This document shows, one piece after another, positions 18,263 to 30,659 of a DNA stretch of 64,000 bases. The first letter of the stretch is position 1. Every line of letters starts with the position of its first letter. Source of the DNA: Pseudomonas spelaei (lineage in GTDB: Bacteria > Pseudomonadota > Gammaproteobacteria > Pseudomonadales > Pseudomonadaceae); contig NZ_WNNK01000008.1 of the NCBI RefSeq assembly GCF_009724245.1, positions 1-64,000 of the forward strand. The letters run 5' to 3'. A program made the position numbers and the translations under genes. Below the pieces are notes generated by a model that was given only the letters and a program-made list of their open reading frames with translations, did not search any database and was not told the origin of the DNA.

Positions 18263-19576
18263 TTAGGCGATGGCCTCGCTACGCTTGCCTAACATACGGT
18301 CGACAGCCACCGCCACGACCAGGGTCATCACCGAGGGAACGAGCCACGCCAGGCCCTGCTCGCTCAGCGGCAGGTGGGCCAACTGCGATGGCATCCAATC
18401 CGCCAGGCCTGCACCCTTCAACGCGTCAATGCAGCCAAAGATGAACGACACCAGCATCACCGGTCCCACGATCCGCCCCTGCTCCTGCCAGAAATCCTTG
18501 CAGAAACTCAGGGCCACCAGAACGATGCACGGAGGGTAGATCGCGGTCAGTACCGGGATCGAGAACGCAATCAACTTGGTCAGGCCCAGGTTGGACACCA
18601 CCAGCGAGAATACCGCCAGGATCACCACCAGAGTCTTGTAGGACAACGGCAGTACGCGGCTGAAATACTCGGCGCAGGCACAGGTCAGGCCAACCGCTGT
18701 CACCAGACACGCCAAGGAAATCAGCACCGCCAGGAAGCCGCTGCCCAAGGAACCGAAGGTGTGTTGCACATAGGCATGCAACACCGCTGCGCCGTTGGCA
18801 GCACCGGCAGCCACTTCATGGCTGCCAGAACCCAGGCGGAACAGACTGACGTACACCAGCGCCAGGCCCACGCCGGCAATCAGCCCGGCGATGATCGCGT
18901 AGCGGGTGATCAGTTGCGGCGACTCAACGCCACGGGAGCGAATGGCGTTGACAATGACAATGCCGAACACCAGGGCGCCCAAGGTATCCATGGTCAGGTA
19001 ACCATTGATGAAACCCTGGGAGAACGGTGCAGCCACATACTCAGGGGTAGCGACGCCCACATCACCGGCCGGCAAGGCAAACGCAGCGATGCCCAGCACC
19101 GCCAGGGCAATGATCTTCAGTGGCGCCAGGAAGCGGCCCACGGTGTCCAGCAGACGGCCCGGGTACAGGGAAATGAAGAACACCAGCAGGAAGTACACCG
19201 AGCTGTAGAGGAACAGCGCCAGCGGGCTTTCACCGGTCAGCGGTGCCAGGCCTACTTCAAAGGAGACCGTCGCGGTACGCGGAGTCGCGAACAACGGGCC
19301 TACCGCCAGGTACGCAGCCGCAGCCAGTAAACCACCGGCGATCTTGCCGATGGGGCTGCTCAGCGCGTCCATGCCGCCACCGACCTTGGCCAGCGCAACC
19401 ACGGTGACCACGGGCAGGCCAACAGCGGTAATCAGGAAGCCCAGCGCCGCCATCCAGACATGAGGCCCGGACTGCAAACCGACGATCGGCGGGAAGATGA
19501 TGTTACCGGCGCCCACGAACAGGGCAAAAGTCATAAAGCCCAACGCCAGGATATCCTGGCTTTTCAACACTTTCAT
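18263..19576 (-). CDS. brnQ: Branched-chain amino acid:cation symporter BrnQ
   Basis: A 437-residue inner-membrane carrier with about 12 hydrophobic helices. The start [20 protein letters not shown] leads straight into the family signature [11 protein letters not shown]. BrnQ (LIVCS family) imports Leu, Ile and Val with Na+ or H+. The open frame extends 73 codons upstream without hydrophobic or family-like sequence, so the internal ATG is used, although no strong ribosome site is seen. It is flanked by its own terminator, so probably monocistronic. Confidence 0.93.
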   Translation of the reverse strand: MKVLKSQDILALGFMTFALFVGAGNIIFPPIVGLQSGPHVWMAALGFLITAVGLPVVTVVALAKVGGGMDALSSPIGKIAGGLLAAAAYLAVGPLFATPRTATVSFEVGLAPLTGESPLALFLYSSVYFLLVFFISLYPGRLLDTVGRFLAPLKIIALAVLGIAAFALPAGDVGVATPEYVAAPFSQGFINGYLTMDTLGALVFGIVIVNAIRSRGVESPQLITRYAIIAGLIAGVGLALVYVSLFRLGSGSHEVAAGAANGAAVLHAYVQHTFGSLGSGFLAVLISLACLVTAVGLTCACAEYFSRVLPLSYKTLVVILAVFSLVVSNLGLTKLIAFSIPVLTAIYPPCIVLVALSFCKDFWQEQGRIVGPVMLVSFIFGCIDALKGAGLADWMPSQLAHLPLSEQGLAWLVPSVMTLVVAVAVDRMLGKRSEAIA

Positions 19577-19769
19577 TTGAGGAAATACCACACTACTGAA
19601 TCGGAATTTAGAGAGGGCTTCCCTATGGATGAGGGAAATACTGTCAGGCCGGATGGGGACTGACCGGTCTAGCGCGCCACGACCTTGTGGGCTGCGGACG
19701 CATAAAGAGGCGGGTAGCCTAACGAATTTGCCTGACAAACGCACTGTTGCAGGGCGAACTGTCCGATAA

Positions 19770-19787
19770 GCGACATTTATATGTCGC
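19770..19787. promoter_or_regulatory. Palindrome GCGACAT-N4-ATGTCGC upstream of brnQ
   Basis: A perfect 7+7 inverted repeat about 195 bases before the brnQ ATG. On the plus strand it is followed by GTTTT, so it could be a small hairpin or an operator. No protein can be assigned. Confidence 0.35.
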
Positions 19788-19820
19788 GTTTTCATACTTA
19801 AATTGGCAATACATTCACAG

Positions 19821-19908
19821 GTGGGAGCTGGCTTGCCTGCGATAGCGATAGATCAGCCAGCACAATGGCGACTGAAAAGACGCCATCGCAGGCAAGCCAG
19901 CTCCCACA
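19821..19908. repeat. REP doublet (REPIN), CTGCGAT variant
   Basis: Inverted copies at 19821-19843 and 19885-19908 with the core GAGCTGGCTTGCCTGCG, 41 bases apart. It lies between the brnQ leader and the sucD terminator. The spacer resembles that of the 18037-18125 doublet (for example GACTGAAAAGACGCC here against the complementary order there), suggesting a common origin in inverted orientation. Confidence 0.95.
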
Positions 19909-19950
19909 TTTGACCAGAGGCATTCAAACTGTTGGGCAATCCCCAGAATG

Positions 19951-19980
19951 CACAAAGGCCACCCGAAGGTGGCCTTTGTG
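19951..19980 (-). terminator. Terminator of the sdh-suc operon
   Basis: A perfect 13-base stem (CACAAAGGCCACC with GGTGGCCTTTGTG) around a CGAA tetraloop, 28 bases beyond the sucD stop. It is the last hairpin of the TCA block. Confidence 0.85.
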
Positions 19981-20008
19981 TGGGTGAAGCGTCAGCTAAG
20001 CGCGAGGC

Positions 20009-20890
20009 TTACTTGACGGCCCAACCGGTCAGCTCGGACAAAGCCTTGCCGATGTCTGCCAGCGAACGCACGGTTTTAACGCCTGCGTCTTCCAGGGCAG
20101 CAAACTTCTCGTCTGCAGTGCCTTTGCCGCCAGAGATGATTGCACCAGCATGGCCCATGCGCTTGCCAGCAGGGGCAGTCACACCAGCGATGTAGGAAAC
20201 AACCGGCTTGGTCACGTGTGCCTTGATGTAGGCAGCCGCTTCTTCTTCAGCCGAACCGCCGATCTCACCGATCATCACGATCGCTTCGGTCTTCGGGTCT
20301 TCCTGGAACAATTTCAGGATGTCGATGAAGTTCGAGCCTGGGATCGGGTCACCGCCGATGCCGACGCAAGTCGACTGACCGAAACCGGCGTCAGTCGTCT
20401 GCTTCACAGCTTCGTAGGTCAGGGTGCCGGAACGCGAAACGATACCGACTTTACCTGGCAAGTGAATGTGACCTGGCATGATGCCGATCTTGCATTCGCC
20501 TGGAGTGATCACGCCTGGGCAGTTAGGGCCGATCAGGGTAACACCCAGCTCGTCGCACTTGACCTTCGCGTCCAGCATATCCAGGGTAGGAATGCCTTCG
20601 GTGATGCACACGATCAGCTTGATGCCGCCGAATGCTGCTTCCAGGATCGAGTCCTTGCAGAAAGGAGCTGGAACGTAGATCACGCTGGCAGTGGCACCAG
20701 TGGCAGCTACAGCATCTTTCACGGTGTTGAACACTGGCAGACCCAGGTGCTCGGTGCCGCCTTTACCAGGCGTAACGCCACCGACCATCTTGGTGCCGTA
20801 TTCAATGGCTTGCTGGGTGTGGAAACTACCTTGCGAACCGGTAATACCCTGGCAGATAACTTTGGTGTCTTTATTGATCAGGACGCTCAT
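20009..20890 (-). CDS. sucD: Succinyl-CoA synthetase alpha subunit
   Basis: A 293-residue subunit. The CoA-binding N-terminus ([16 protein letters not shown]) and the [10 protein letters not shown] segment are present, and the phosphorylated histidine is His247 in [13 protein letters not shown]. With SucC it converts succinyl-CoA to succinate while making ATP or GTP. The sucC stop and sucD start share one base (TAATG), ensuring coupled synthesis. It is the last gene of the TCA block and is followed by a strong terminator. Confidence 0.98.
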   Translation of the reverse strand: MSVLINKDTKVICQGITGSQGSFHTQQAIEYGTKMVGGVTPGKGGTEHLGLPVFNTVKDAVAATGATASVIYVPAPFCKDSILEAAFGGIKLIVCITEGIPTLDMLDAKVKCDELGVTLIGPNCPGVITPGECKIGIMPGHIHLPGKVGIVSRSGTLTYEAVKQTTDAGFGQSTCVGIGGDPIPGSNFIDILKLFQEDPKTEAIVMIGEIGGSAEEEAAAYIKAHVTKPVVSYIAGVTAPAGKRMGHAGAIISGGKGTADEKFAALEDAGVKTVRSLADIGKALSELTGWAVK

Positions 20891-22056
20891 TATTTGCCCT
20901 CCGCAGCTTTGACAACTTGTTGAGCAGCGTCGGTCAGGCTGGTAGCAGCGATGATGTTCAAACCGCTTTCTGCCAGTACTTTAGCGCCCAGCTCAGCGTT
21001 GTTGCCTTCAAGGCGAACAACAACCGGGATTTTAACGCCGACTTCTTTCACTGCACCGATGATGCCTTCGGCAATCATGTCGCAACGAACGATGCCGCCG
21101 AAGATGTTGACCAGTACTGCAGCGACGTTGGAGTCGGACAGGATGATCTTGAACGCTTCAGTAACGCGTTCTTTGGTAGCACCGCCGCCCACGTCGAGGA
21201 AGTTGGCTGGTTTGCCGCCATGCAGGTTGACGATGTCCATGGTACCCATGGCCAGGCCAGCACCGTTGACCATGCAACCGATGTTACCTTCCAGCGCTAC
21301 GTAGTTCAGTTCGAACTTGGCAGCGTGCGCTTCGCGCGGATCGTCTTGCGACGGATCGTGGAAAGTCTTCAGCTTAGGCTGACGGTACATGGCGTTGGCG
21401 TCGATGTTGATCTTGGCATCAAGGCAATGCAGATCGCCGTCAGCCTTGATCACCAGCGGGTTCACTTCCAGCAGGGCCAGATCGTGATCCTGGAACAGTT
21501 TGGCCAGACCTACGAAGATCTTGGCGAACTGAGTCACTTGCTTGCCTTCCAGGCCCAGCTGGAACGCCAACTCGCGACCCTGGAATGGCTGAGCGCCAAC
21601 CAGTGGATCGATAGTGGCCTTGAGAATTTTCTCAGGCGTTTCGTGAGCGATCTTCTCGATGTCCACGCCACCTTCGGTGGAAGCCATGAACACGATGCGA
21701 CGGCTCGAACGGTCAACGACAGCGCCCAGGTACAGCTCTTTAGCGATATCAGTGCACGATTCAACCAGGATCTTGGTGACTGGCTGGCCATTGGCATCAG
21801 TCTGGTAAGTCACCAGACGCTTGCCCAGCCACTGCTGTGCGAAGGCCTTGGCGTCTTCTTTGCTGCGAACCAGCTTAACGCCGCCCGCTTTACCGCGACC
21901 ACCAGCGTGGACCTGGGCTTTGACAACCCACTCGGTGCCACCGATTTTGTCGCAAGCTTCTGCTGCTGCTTCCGGGGTGTCTACTGCGTAACCCTTGGAT
22001 ACTGGCAGGCCGTATTCAGCGAACAGCTGCTTACCCTGATACTCGTGAAGATTCAT
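20890..22056 (-). CDS. sucC: Succinyl-CoA synthetase beta subunit
   Basis: A 388-residue ATP-grasp subunit starting [18 protein letters not shown], the usual family start; a 30-codon upstream extension is rejected. [19 protein letters not shown] is the nucleotide-binding strand, LLEVNPLVI and [14 protein letters not shown] are conserved near the active site, and [13 protein letters not shown] is the interface loop. It forms the alpha2beta2 or alpha-beta enzyme with SucD. Confidence 0.98.
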   Translation of the reverse strand: MNLHEYQGKQLFAEYGLPVSKGYAVDTPEAAAEACDKIGGTEWVVKAQVHAGGRGKAGGVKLVRSKEDAKAFAQQWLGKRLVTYQTDANGQPVTKILVESCTDIAKELYLGAVVDRSSRRIVFMASTEGGVDIEKIAHETPEKILKATIDPLVGAQPFQGRELAFQLGLEGKQVTQFAKIFVGLAKLFQDHDLALLEVNPLVIKADGDLHCLDAKINIDANAMYRQPKLKTFHDPSQDDPREAHAAKFELNYVALEGNIGCMVNGAGLAMGTMDIVNLHGGKPANFLDVGGGATKERVTEAFKIILSDSNVAAVLVNIFGGIVRCDMIAEGIIGAVKEVGVKIPVVVRLEGNNAELGAKVLAESGLNIIAATSLTDAAQQVVKAAEGK

Positions 22057-22180
22057 GCTTATTACCGTCTTCGTTAGGTACTGCGCATTCGGCGCTGCGC
22101 TCTTTATGAGTGCCGCGCCACCTGTGACTGCTGCTTGCACAGTCAAACCACCAAAGGCGTAGGCCCTGGGCGGTGAAACT

Positions 22181-22224
22181 GCGCAAGACTGCGTCCAGCG
22201 GATATTCCGCGGTGAGTCTTGCGC
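22181..22224 (-). other. Nested hairpin between lpdG and sucC
   Basis: GCGCAAGACT (22181-22190) and AGTCTTGCGC (22215-22224) pair perfectly, and inside the loop GCGGA (22198-22202) pairs with TCCGC (22206-22210). It sits in the 213-base gap between lpdG and sucC, the largest gap within the suc genes. There is no T-run, so partial termination or mRNA processing is more likely than full termination. Confidence 0.55.
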
Positions 22225-22269
22225 ACAAGGCTCACGACGGGCAACCGCCGTGGTTTCTTATTATCTCGC

Positions 22270-23721
<1,452 letters not shown>

Positions 23722-23741
23722 TTAGCAAAAAGCTTCAAGCC

Positions 23742-23791
23742 GTGAGCCGCACTCCGGACTGCCTTGCAGCAACCCGGAAAGTACGGCTCAC
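23742..23791 (-). other. Hairpin between sucB and lpdG
   Basis: GTGAGCCG (23742-23749) pairs with CGGCTCAC (23784-23791), and CTCCGG with CCGG extends the inner part. It lies in the 95-base gap after sucB and could stabilise the upstream mRNA or set the E2:E3 ratio. Confidence 0.5.
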
Positions 23792-23801
23792 CGCCGCTTT
23801 A

Positions 23802-25028
23802 TCAGATATCCAGCAGCAGACGAGCCGGGTCTTCCAGCAGGTTCTTGATGGTCACCAGGAAAGTCACGGCTTCTTTACCATCGATCAGGCGGTGATCGTA
23901 GGACAGCGCCAGGTACATCATCGGACGGATGACCACTTGACCGTTGATCGCCATAGGACGCTGCAGAATGTTGTGCATGCCCAGGATCGCGGCTTGTGGC
24001 GGGTTGACGATCGGGGTCGACATCATCGAACCGAAAGTACCACCGTTGGTGATGGTGAAGGTACCACCGGTCATCTCATCGATGGTCAGCTTGCCGTCAC
24101 GGGCTTTCTTGCCGAAGTTGGCGATGCCACCCTCGATTTCAGCCAGGCTCATCAGCTCAGCGTTACGCAGAACCGGTACCACCAGGCCACGGTCGCTGGA
24201 CACGGCAACGCCGACGTCTGCATAACCGTGGTACACGATGTCGCTGCCGTCGATGGAAGCGTTGACTGCCGGGAAGCGTTTCAGCGCTTCGGTGGCCGCT
24301 TTCACGAAGAACGACATGAAGCCCAGGCGTACGCCGTTGTGGGACTTCTCGAACAGGTCCTTGTACTTCGAACGCAGGGCCATGACTTCGGTCATGTCAA
24401 CTTCGTTGAAGGTGGTCAGCATCGCCATGTTCGACTGTGCTTCAACCAGACGCTTGGCCACGGTGGCGCGAACGCGGGTCATCGGTACGCGCTTCTCGGT
24501 GCGGTCGCCAACAGCGAACACAGGAGCAGCGGCAGCCGGGGCAGCAGCCTTGGCAGGTGCGGCGGCCGGAGCGGCTTTCTTGGCCTCAACAGCAGCCACC
24601 ACGTCTTCCTTGGTCACACGGCCGTCTTTGCCGGTGCCTTTGACGGAAGCCAGGTTGATACCGTTTTCTTCGGCCAGCTTGCGAGCAGCAGGCGCGGCGA
24701 TAGCATCTTCGTCGGCAGCAGCCGGAGCGGCGGCTGGAGCAGAAGCAGCAGCCGGTGCAGCAGCGGCGGCTGGAGCAGCGGCAGCAGCACCGCCCTCTTC
24801 GATCGAGCCCAGTACCTGGTTGGACAGGACGGTAGCGCCCTCTTCAGCAACGATTGCGCCCAGCACGCCATCGGCTTCGGCCAACACTTCGAGTACGACT
24901 TTGTCGGTCTCGATGTCGACGATCAGGTCGTCACGCTTGACGGCCTCGCCTGGTTTCTTGTGCCAGGTGGCAACGGTGCCATCGGCAACCGATTCCGGGA
25001 ATGAGGGGGCTTTGATTTCGATAGCCAT
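23802..25028 (-). CDS. sucB: Dihydrolipoamide succinyltransferase (E2 of 2-oxoglutarate dehydrogenase)
   Basis: A 408-residue E2. One lipoyl domain (1-75) carries the lipoylated lysine in [18 protein letters not shown]. An Ala/Pro-rich swinging linker (about 80-110), a peripheral subunit-binding domain ([29 protein letters not shown], about 113-145), a second Ala-rich linker and the C-terminal acyltransferase with [13 protein letters not shown] follow. It forms the core of the complex with SucA and LpdG. Confidence 0.97.
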   Translation of the reverse strand: MAIEIKAPSFPESVADGTVATWHKKPGEAVKRDDLIVDIETDKVVLEVLAEADGVLGAIVAEEGATVLSNQVLGSIEEGGAAAAAPAAAAAPAAASAPAAAPAAADEDAIAAPAARKLAEENGINLASVKGTGKDGRVTKEDVVAAVEAKKAAPAAAPAKAAAPAAAAPVFAVGDRTEKRVPMTRVRATVAKRLVEAQSNMAMLTTFNEVDMTEVMALRSKYKDLFEKSHNGVRLGFMSFFVKAATEALKRFPAVNASIDGSDIVYHGYADVGVAVSSDRGLVVPVLRNAELMSLAEIEGGIANFGKKARDGKLTIDEMTGGTFTITNGGTFGSMMSTPIVNPPQAAILGMHNILQRPMAINGQVVIRPMMYLALSYDHRLIDGKEAVTFLVTIKNLLEDPARLLLDI

Positions 25029-25072
25029 TGTCTGTAGGTCCTTAAAATTCGGTTTCAGTCAGCGCGAAGGCG

Positions 25073-27904
25073 TTAAACAGTGAAAGCATCTTTCAGCAGT
25101 TTTTCCTGCTGTTCGGCGTGCATCGATGCATAACCACAAGCAGGTGCAGCAGAGGCGTCACGGCCCGCGTACTCAAGTACGAGAGACTTGTTGTGACCAC
25201 CCACGATGCGGCGCATGTGATGCTGGCTGCAGTACCAGGCACCCTGGTTCATCGGCTCTTCCTGACACCAAACGATGTGTTTGAGGTTGGAATAAGGCGC
25301 CAGGACTTCAATCAAGTCGTCCTCAGGGAATGGGTACAGCTGCTCAAGACGCACGATGGCGATGTCGTCACGACCTTCGGCACGGCGTTTTTCCAGCAGG
25401 TCGTAGTAGACCTTGCCGCTACACAGCACGAGACGGGTGACCTTTTTCGGGTCAAGCGCATCGATTTCCGGAATAACGGTCTGGAACGAACCTTCAGCCA
25501 GATCTTCCAGGGTCGAGATGGCCAATTTGTGACGCAACAGCGATTTCGGAGTCAGGACTACCAGTGGCTTGCGCAGGGGACGAATCACCTGGCGACGCAG
25601 CAAGTGGTAGATCTGGGCCGGGGTAGTCGGCACGCACACCTGAATGTTGTGCTCGGCGCACAGCTGCAGGTAACGCTCCAGACGGGCCGAGGAGTGCTCC
25701 GGACCCTGACCTTCATAACCGTGAGGCAGCAACATGGTCAGACCGCACAGACGGCCCCACTTGTGCTCACCGCTGGTGATGAACTGGTCGATAACCACCT
25801 GCGCACCGTTGGCGAAGTCGCCGAACTGGGCTTCCCAGATCACCAGCGCCTCAGGCGTGGTGGTCGAGTAACCGTATTCGAACGCCAGTACGGCTTCTTC
25901 GGACAGGAACGAATCGTACAGGTCGAAACGTGGCTGGCCCTTGTACAGGTGTTGCAGCGGGATGTAGGTGCCCGCGTCTTTCTGGTTGTGCAATACCGCG
26001 TGACGGTGCGAGAACGTACCACGGCCAATGTCCTGGCCGGTCATGCGGATCGGGTGACCTTCGAACGCCAGGGTCGCGTATGCCATGGTTTCGGCATAAC
26101 CCCAGTTGATCGGCAGGCCGCCGGCTTGCATTTTCTGACGGTCTTCGTAGATCTTCGCAACCTGGCGCTGCACCACGAAACCGTCTGGAATTTCCAGCAG
26201 CTTGGCGGACAGTTCCTGCAGGGTCTTCAGATCAAACGTGGTGTCGTGACGCGCAGTCCAGGCGTGGCCCAGGTACGGACGCCAGTCAACGAACAGTTCT
26301 TTGTTCGGTTCCTTGACCAGGCTTTTCACTACATGCAGACCGTTGTCCAGCGCGTTACGGTATTCGTCGATCTTCGCTTGAACGCGAGCGTCGTCCACCA
26401 CACCGGCCTTGGTCAGGCTTTCGGCGTACAGCTCACGGGTAGTGCGCTGCTTGGTGATCTGCTGGTACATCAACGGTTGGGTGCCGCTAGGCTCATCCGC
26501 TTCGTTGTGACCGCGACGACGGTAGCAAACCAGGTCGATTACCACATCACGCTTGAACTGCATGCGGTAGTCGATAGCCAGTTGGGTCACGAACAATACG
26601 GCTTCCGGATCATCACCATTCACATGGAGGATCGGCGCCTGGATCATTTTAGCGACGTCAGTTGCGTACTCGGTCGAACGCGAGTCTTCCGGGTTGCTGA
26701 TGGTGAAGCCAACCTGGTTGTTGATGACGATGTGAACCGTACCGCCGGTCTTGAAGCCGCGGGTCTGCGACATCTGGAAGGTTTCCATGACCACGCCTTG
26801 ACCGGCAAATGCCGCGTCACCGTGGATGGAAATCGGCAGCACTTTTTCACCGGTCAGATCGTTACGACGATCCTGACGGGCACGCACCGAACCCTCGACC
26901 ACTGGAGAAACGATTTCCAGGTGGGACGGGTTGAACGCCATGGCCAGGTGGACTTCGCCGCCTGTGGTCATCACGTTGGACGAAAAGCCCTGGTGGTATT
27001 TAACGTCACCGGAACCCAGTTCGACCTTTTTCTTGCCTTCGAACTCGTCGAACAGGTCGCGCGGGTTCTTGCCGAAGGTGTTGACCAGTACGTTCAGACG
27101 ACCACGGTGGGCCATGCCGATGACGATTTCCTTGGTGCCGTAGGAACCGGAACGCTGGATCAGCTCGTCGAGCATTGGAATCAGGCTCTCGCCGCCTTCC
27201 AGACCGAAACGCTTGGTGCCCGGGTATTTGGTACCCAGGTATTTTTCCAGGCCTTCCGCTGCGGTCACGCGTTCGAGCAAGTGGCTGCGCACATCGGCAG
27301 ACAATACCGGACGGCCACGCACGCCTTCCAGGCGATGCTGGAACCAGTGGCGCTGCTCGGAATCGGTGATATGCGTAAATTCAGCGCCGATGGTGCGGCA
27401 ATATGTCTGCTGCAACACTTCGTGAATTTCGCGTAGGCTCGCTTCCTCTTTGCCGATGAACAGGTCGCCGGCACGGAAGGTCGTATCAAGATCGGCATTG
27501 GTCAAGCCGTAATGATTGATCGACAGGTCTGCAGGTGCAGGACGCTGCCACAGCCCCAGCGGGTCAAGCTGGGCTGCCTGGTGGCCACGCATACGGTAGG
27601 CCTGGATCAGTCGCAGTACTTCAACTTGCTTCTTCTCGTGCTCACTGCTCACGCTCCCGGCGGAAACCGGTTGGGCGCGGCGCTGGTTCTTTGCCAGCAG
27701 CACGAACTGATCGCGAATCGTAGCGTGCGATACATCGGTGGCAGCGTTGCCGTCAGAGGGCAACGTCTGAAATTTGGTGCGCCATTCTTCTGGCACAGCG
27801 TTAGGGTCGTGCAGGTAGAGCTCATAAAGCTCTTCCACATAGGCAGCGTTACCACCTGAAAGATAGCCGCTGTTCCACATGCGCTGCATCACGCTTTCTT
27901 GCAT
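25073..27904 (-). CDS. sucA: 2-oxoglutarate dehydrogenase E1 component
   Basis: A 943-residue thiamine-diphosphate enzyme that decarboxylates 2-oxoglutarate and succinylates the E2 lipoyl group. The N-terminal MWNSGYLSGGNAAYVEELYE helix is the E2-contact segment; IGMAHRGRLNVLVNTFGK and GDAAFAGQGVVMETFQMS carry the cofactor-binding residues; the transketolase-like domain includes LLPHGYEGQGPEHSSARLER. Length is normal. It is the first gene of the sucAB-lpdG-sucCD stretch, 260 bases downstream of sdhB. Confidence 0.98.
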   Translation of the reverse strand: MQESVMQRMWNSGYLSGGNAAYVEELYELYLHDPNAVPEEWRTKFQTLPSDGNAATDVSHATIRDQFVLLAKNQRRAQPVSAGSVSSEHEKKQVEVLRLIQAYRMRGHQAAQLDPLGLWQRPAPADLSINHYGLTNADLDTTFRAGDLFIGKEEASLREIHEVLQQTYCRTIGAEFTHITDSEQRHWFQHRLEGVRGRPVLSADVRSHLLERVTAAEGLEKYLGTKYPGTKRFGLEGGESLIPMLDELIQRSGSYGTKEIVIGMAHRGRLNVLVNTFGKNPRDLFDEFEGKKKVELGSGDVKYHQGFSSNVMTTGGEVHLAMAFNPSHLEIVSPVVEGSVRARQDRRNDLTGEKVLPISIHGDAAFAGQGVVMETFQMSQTRGFKTGGTVHIVINNQVGFTISNPEDSRSTEYATDVAKMIQAPILHVNGDDPEAVLFVTQLAIDYRMQFKRDVVIDLVCYRRRGHNEADEPSGTQPLMYQQITKQRTTRELYAESLTKAGVVDDARVQAKIDEYRNALDNGLHVVKSLVKEPNKELFVDWRPYLGHAWTARHDTTFDLKTLQELSAKLLEIPDGFVVQRQVAKIYEDRQKMQAGGLPINWGYAETMAYATLAFEGHPIRMTGQDIGRGTFSHRHAVLHNQKDAGTYIPLQHLYKGQPRFDLYDSFLSEEAVLAFEYGYSTTTPEALVIWEAQFGDFANGAQVVIDQFITSGEHKWGRLCGLTMLLPHGYEGQGPEHSSARLERYLQLCAEHNIQVCVPTTPAQIYHLLRRQVIRPLRKPLVVLTPKSLLRHKLAISTLEDLAEGSFQTVIPEIDALDPKKVTRLVLCSGKVYYDLLEKRRAEGRDDIAIVRLEQLYPFPEDDLIEVLAPYSNLKHIVWCQEEPMNQGAWYCSQHHMRRIVGGHNKSLVLEYAGRDASAAPACGYASMHAEQQEKLLKDAFTV

Positions 27905-28009
27905 GCTTGGTCACCCTCGGTTAGGGGACACCACCGGCGAAGACACCGAGTCTGCTTGCAAAGTCCGAGTGCAGCGACCAAAACAAGCCACTTAGGATCA
28001 CGCTGATAG

Positions 28010-28027
28010 TCCGGGTACCAACCCGGA
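28010..28027 (-). other. Hairpin between sdhB and sucA
   Basis: TCCGGGT and ACCCGGA form a perfect 7-base stem around ACCA in the 260-base sdhB-sucA gap. No T-run follows, so read-through from sdh into suc remains likely. No gene was seen in the gap. Confidence 0.45.
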
Positions 28028-28164
28028 TGCCCCTGCTTGTCTCATTTCTTCAAAATAAGAGCTGCGGCTTTGTAAGTCGCTGCTCAGGTTAAAACTACGG
28101 CGCCGGTTGAAGCCTGCGCCGCAGCATCTACGGGCACAACGGTCCTGCTTTGCTACAACGTCAG

Positions 28165-28869
28165 TTACACGCCGCTTTGCAGCAGCATGCTACGTACGTG
28201 ACCAATGGCCTTAGTCGGGTTCAGGCCTTTAGGACATACGTTGACGCAGTTCATGATCCCGCGGCAGCGGAATACGCTGAACGGGTCATCCAGTGAAGCC
28301 AGACGCTCGGCAGTCTTGGTGTCACGGCTGTCTGCCAGGAAGCGGTACGCTTGCAGCAGGGCAGCTGGACCCAGGAACTTGTCCGGGTTCCACCAGAAGG
28401 ACGGGCAGGAAGTCGAGCAGCAAGCGCACAGGATGCACTCGTACAGACCGTCGAGCTTTTCGCGTTCTTCCGGGGTCTGCAGACGTTCGATGGCCGGAGC
28501 CGGCGTGTCGTTCTGCAGGAATGGCTTAACCTTCTCGTATTGCTTGTAGAAGATGCTCATATCGACGACCAGGTCACGGATAACCGGCAAACCTGGCAGC
28601 GGACGAACGATCAGCTTGTTGCCCTTGACCACGGCGGACAGCGGCGTGATGCACGCCAGGCCGTTTTTGCCGTTGATGTTCATGCCGTCGGAACCGCAGA
28701 CACCTTCACGGCAAGAGCGACGATAGGAAAAACCTTCGTCCTGCTCTTTGACCAAGGCCAGCACGTCCAGGACCATCAGGTCTTTACCACCGGTATTGAC
28801 CTGGAATTCCTGCATGAACGGCGCGGCGTCCTGATCAGGGTTGTAGCGATAAACACTGACTTTCAACAT
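28165..28869 (-). CDS. sdhB: Succinate dehydrogenase iron-sulfur subunit
   Basis: A 234-residue subunit. The [2Fe-2S] cluster is bound by CREGVCGSDG with a distal Cys in GLAC, and the [4Fe-4S] and [3Fe-4S] clusters by CILCACCSTSCPS and CRGIMNCVNVCPKGLNP. The ATG at 28869 (MLKVSVYRY) has AAGGG upstream and matches known SdhB starts; a GTG three codons earlier is possible. It passes electrons from the SdhA flavin to quinone. Confidence 0.97.
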   Translation of the reverse strand: MLKVSVYRYNPDQDAAPFMQEFQVNTGGKDLMVLDVLALVKEQDEGFSYRRSCREGVCGSDGMNINGKNGLACITPLSAVVKGNKLIVRPLPGLPVIRDLVVDMSIFYKQYEKVKPFLQNDTPAPAIERLQTPEEREKLDGLYECILCACCSTSCPSFWWNPDKFLGPAALLQAYRFLADSRDTKTAERLASLDDPFSVFRCRGIMNCVNVCPKGLNPTKAIGHVRSMLLQSGV

Positions 28870-28880
28870 ATCGGCCACCC

Positions 28881-30656
28881 TTAATAAGTCCGAATCATTG
28901 GTTCAAAGGTCGGGACTGTTTTTGGCGAGAAGTTCACGGCACGCTTGGCCACGCGCTTGTCACCAGGGAAGTACAGGGTGTGGCACAGCCAGTTAACGTC
29001 GTCGCGCTCTTCGAAGTCTTCACGGGCGTGGGCGCCGCGGGACTCTTTGCGAACTTCTGCGGCGATGGCAGTTGCTTCGGCCACTTCCAGCAGGTTTTGC
29101 AGCTCAAGGGCTTCGATACGAGCGGTGTTGAACGCCTGGCTCTTATCGTTGATCTTGACGTTGGCAATGCGCTTACGCAGGTCAGCCAGCTGGGCGATAC
29201 CTTTCTGCATGTATTCGCCGGTACGGAACACACCGAAGTAGTTCTGCATGCAGCTTTGCAGTTCTTTGCGCAGGGAAGCAACGTCTTCGCCGTCGGTACG
29301 CGAGTTCAGGCCATCCAGACGTGCCAGGGCAGCGTCGATGTCGGACTGGCGTGGACGGGCGTAATCAACGCCTTCCTTCAGGGTCTGCTCCAGGAACAGG
29401 CCGGCGGCACGACCGAATACCACCAGGTCGAGCAGCGAGTTGCCGCCCAGACGGTTGGCACCGTGAACCGATACGCACGCCACTTCACCTACCGCGAACA
29501 GACCTGGGATGATCTGGTCAACGCCTTCGGCGTCCTGGGTGATCGCCTGGCCATGAATGTTGGTGGCAACGCCGCCCATCATATAGTGGCAGGTTGGAAC
29601 AACCGGAATCGGCGCAACAGCCGGGTCAACGTGAGCAAACGTCTTGGACAGCTCCATGATGCCTGGCAGACGGCTGTGCAGCACTTCTTCACCGAGGTGA
29701 TCGAGCTTCAGCATCACGTGGTCGCCATCAGGACCACAGCCGTTACCGGCGATGATCTCTTTAACCATGGAACGGGCCACAACATCACGACCGGCAAGGT
29801 CTTTGGCGTTCGGAGCATAACGCTCCATGAAACGCTCGCCGTTCTTGTTGATCAGGTAACCACCTTCACCACGGCAACCTTCGGTGACCAGTACACCAGC
29901 GCCGGCGATGCCGGTCGGGTGGAACTGCCACATTTCGATGTCTTGTACCGGAACGCCTGCACGCAGGGCCATGCCGATACCGTCACCGGTGTTGATCAAG
30001 GCGTTGGTGGTGGACGAGTAGATACGGCCTGCACCGCCGGTCGCCAACACAGTGGCGTTGGCACGTACATAGGAGGTTTCGCCGGTTTCGATACAGATGA
30101 CGATCATGCCGACAAAGGCGCCGTCTTCGTTCTTGACCAGGTCAACACCGTAGTATTCGTTGAGGAATACGGTACCGGCCTTGAGGTTGGCCTGGTACAG
30201 GGTGTGCAGCAGCGCGTGACCGGTACGGTCGGCTGCAGCGCAGGTACGAGCGGCCTGGCCGCCCTTACCGAAGTCTTTCGACTGACCGCCGAACGGACGC
30301 TGGTAGATGCGGCCCTGTTCGGTACGGGAGAACGGCAGACCCATGTGTTCCAGCTCGAAGACCGCTTCCGGACCTACGGAGCACATGTATTCGATAGCGT
30401 CCTGGTCACCGATATAGTCGGAACCCTTGACGGTATCGTACATGTGCCAGCGCCAGTCATCGTTTGGATCGGCGGAGGCGATGGCGCAAGTGATGCCACC
30501 CTGGGCCGAAACGGTGTGGGAACGGGTCGGGAACACCTTGGTGATCACGGCAGTCTTGTGACCGCCCTGGGCCAGTTGCAGCGCAGCGCGCATGCCGGCA
30601 CCGCCGCCGCCAATGATGATGGCGTCGAATGAAAGCGTATTAACTGTGTTAGCCAT
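28881..30656 (-). CDS. sdhA: Succinate dehydrogenase flavoprotein subunit
   Basis: A 591-residue FAD protein. [18 protein letters not shown] binds FAD, and the covalent flavin-attachment histidine lies in [11 protein letters not shown]. Substrate-binding parts include [21 protein letters not shown] and the Arg/His of the capping domain. Oxidation of succinate to fumarate takes place on the cytoplasmic face of the inner membrane. It starts 3 bases after the sdhD stop and its own stop is 11 bases from the sdhB ATG. Confidence 0.98.
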   Translation of the reverse strand: MANTVNTLSFDAIIIGGGGAGMRAALQLAQGGHKTAVITKVFPTRSHTVSAQGGITCAIASADPNDDWRWHMYDTVKGSDYIGDQDAIEYMCSVGPEAVFELEHMGLPFSRTEQGRIYQRPFGGQSKDFGKGGQAARTCAAADRTGHALLHTLYQANLKAGTVFLNEYYGVDLVKNEDGAFVGMIVICIETGETSYVRANATVLATGGAGRIYSSTTNALINTGDGIGMALRAGVPVQDIEMWQFHPTGIAGAGVLVTEGCRGEGGYLINKNGERFMERYAPNAKDLAGRDVVARSMVKEIIAGNGCGPDGDHVMLKLDHLGEEVLHSRLPGIMELSKTFAHVDPAVAPIPVVPTCHYMMGGVATNIHGQAITQDAEGVDQIIPGLFAVGEVACVSVHGANRLGGNSLLDLVVFGRAAGLFLEQTLKEGVDYARPRQSDIDAALARLDGLNSRTDGEDVASLRKELQSCMQNYFGVFRTGEYMQKGIAQLADLRKRIANVKINDKSQAFNTARIEALELQNLLEVAEATAIAAEVRKESRGAHAREDFEERDDVNWLCHTLYFPGDKRVAKRAVNFSPKTVPTFEPMIRTY

Positions 30657-30659
30657 GAA

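Larger units (their letters stand above)
19577..20008. other. Intergenic region brnQ-sucD
   Basis: No gene is seen in these 432 bases. They hold the brnQ leader, a short palindrome, one REP doublet and the sucD terminator, each listed separately. Confidence 0.7.

Noticed and set aside
19577..19820. T-box or amino-acid riboswitch before brnQ
   Set aside because: No T-box sequence or specifier structure was found, and such elements are rare in pseudomonads.
25118..27436. A long open frame (over 770 codons) on the plus strand opposite sucA
   Set aside because: It mirrors the codon pattern of sucA in a GC-rich genome, has no ribosome site or recognisable domain, and sucA itself is complete and conserved.
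28980..30632. A 550-codon open frame opposite sdhA
   Set aside because: Same reason: antisense shadow of a highly conserved gene, with low-complexity His/Val/Gly-rich translation.
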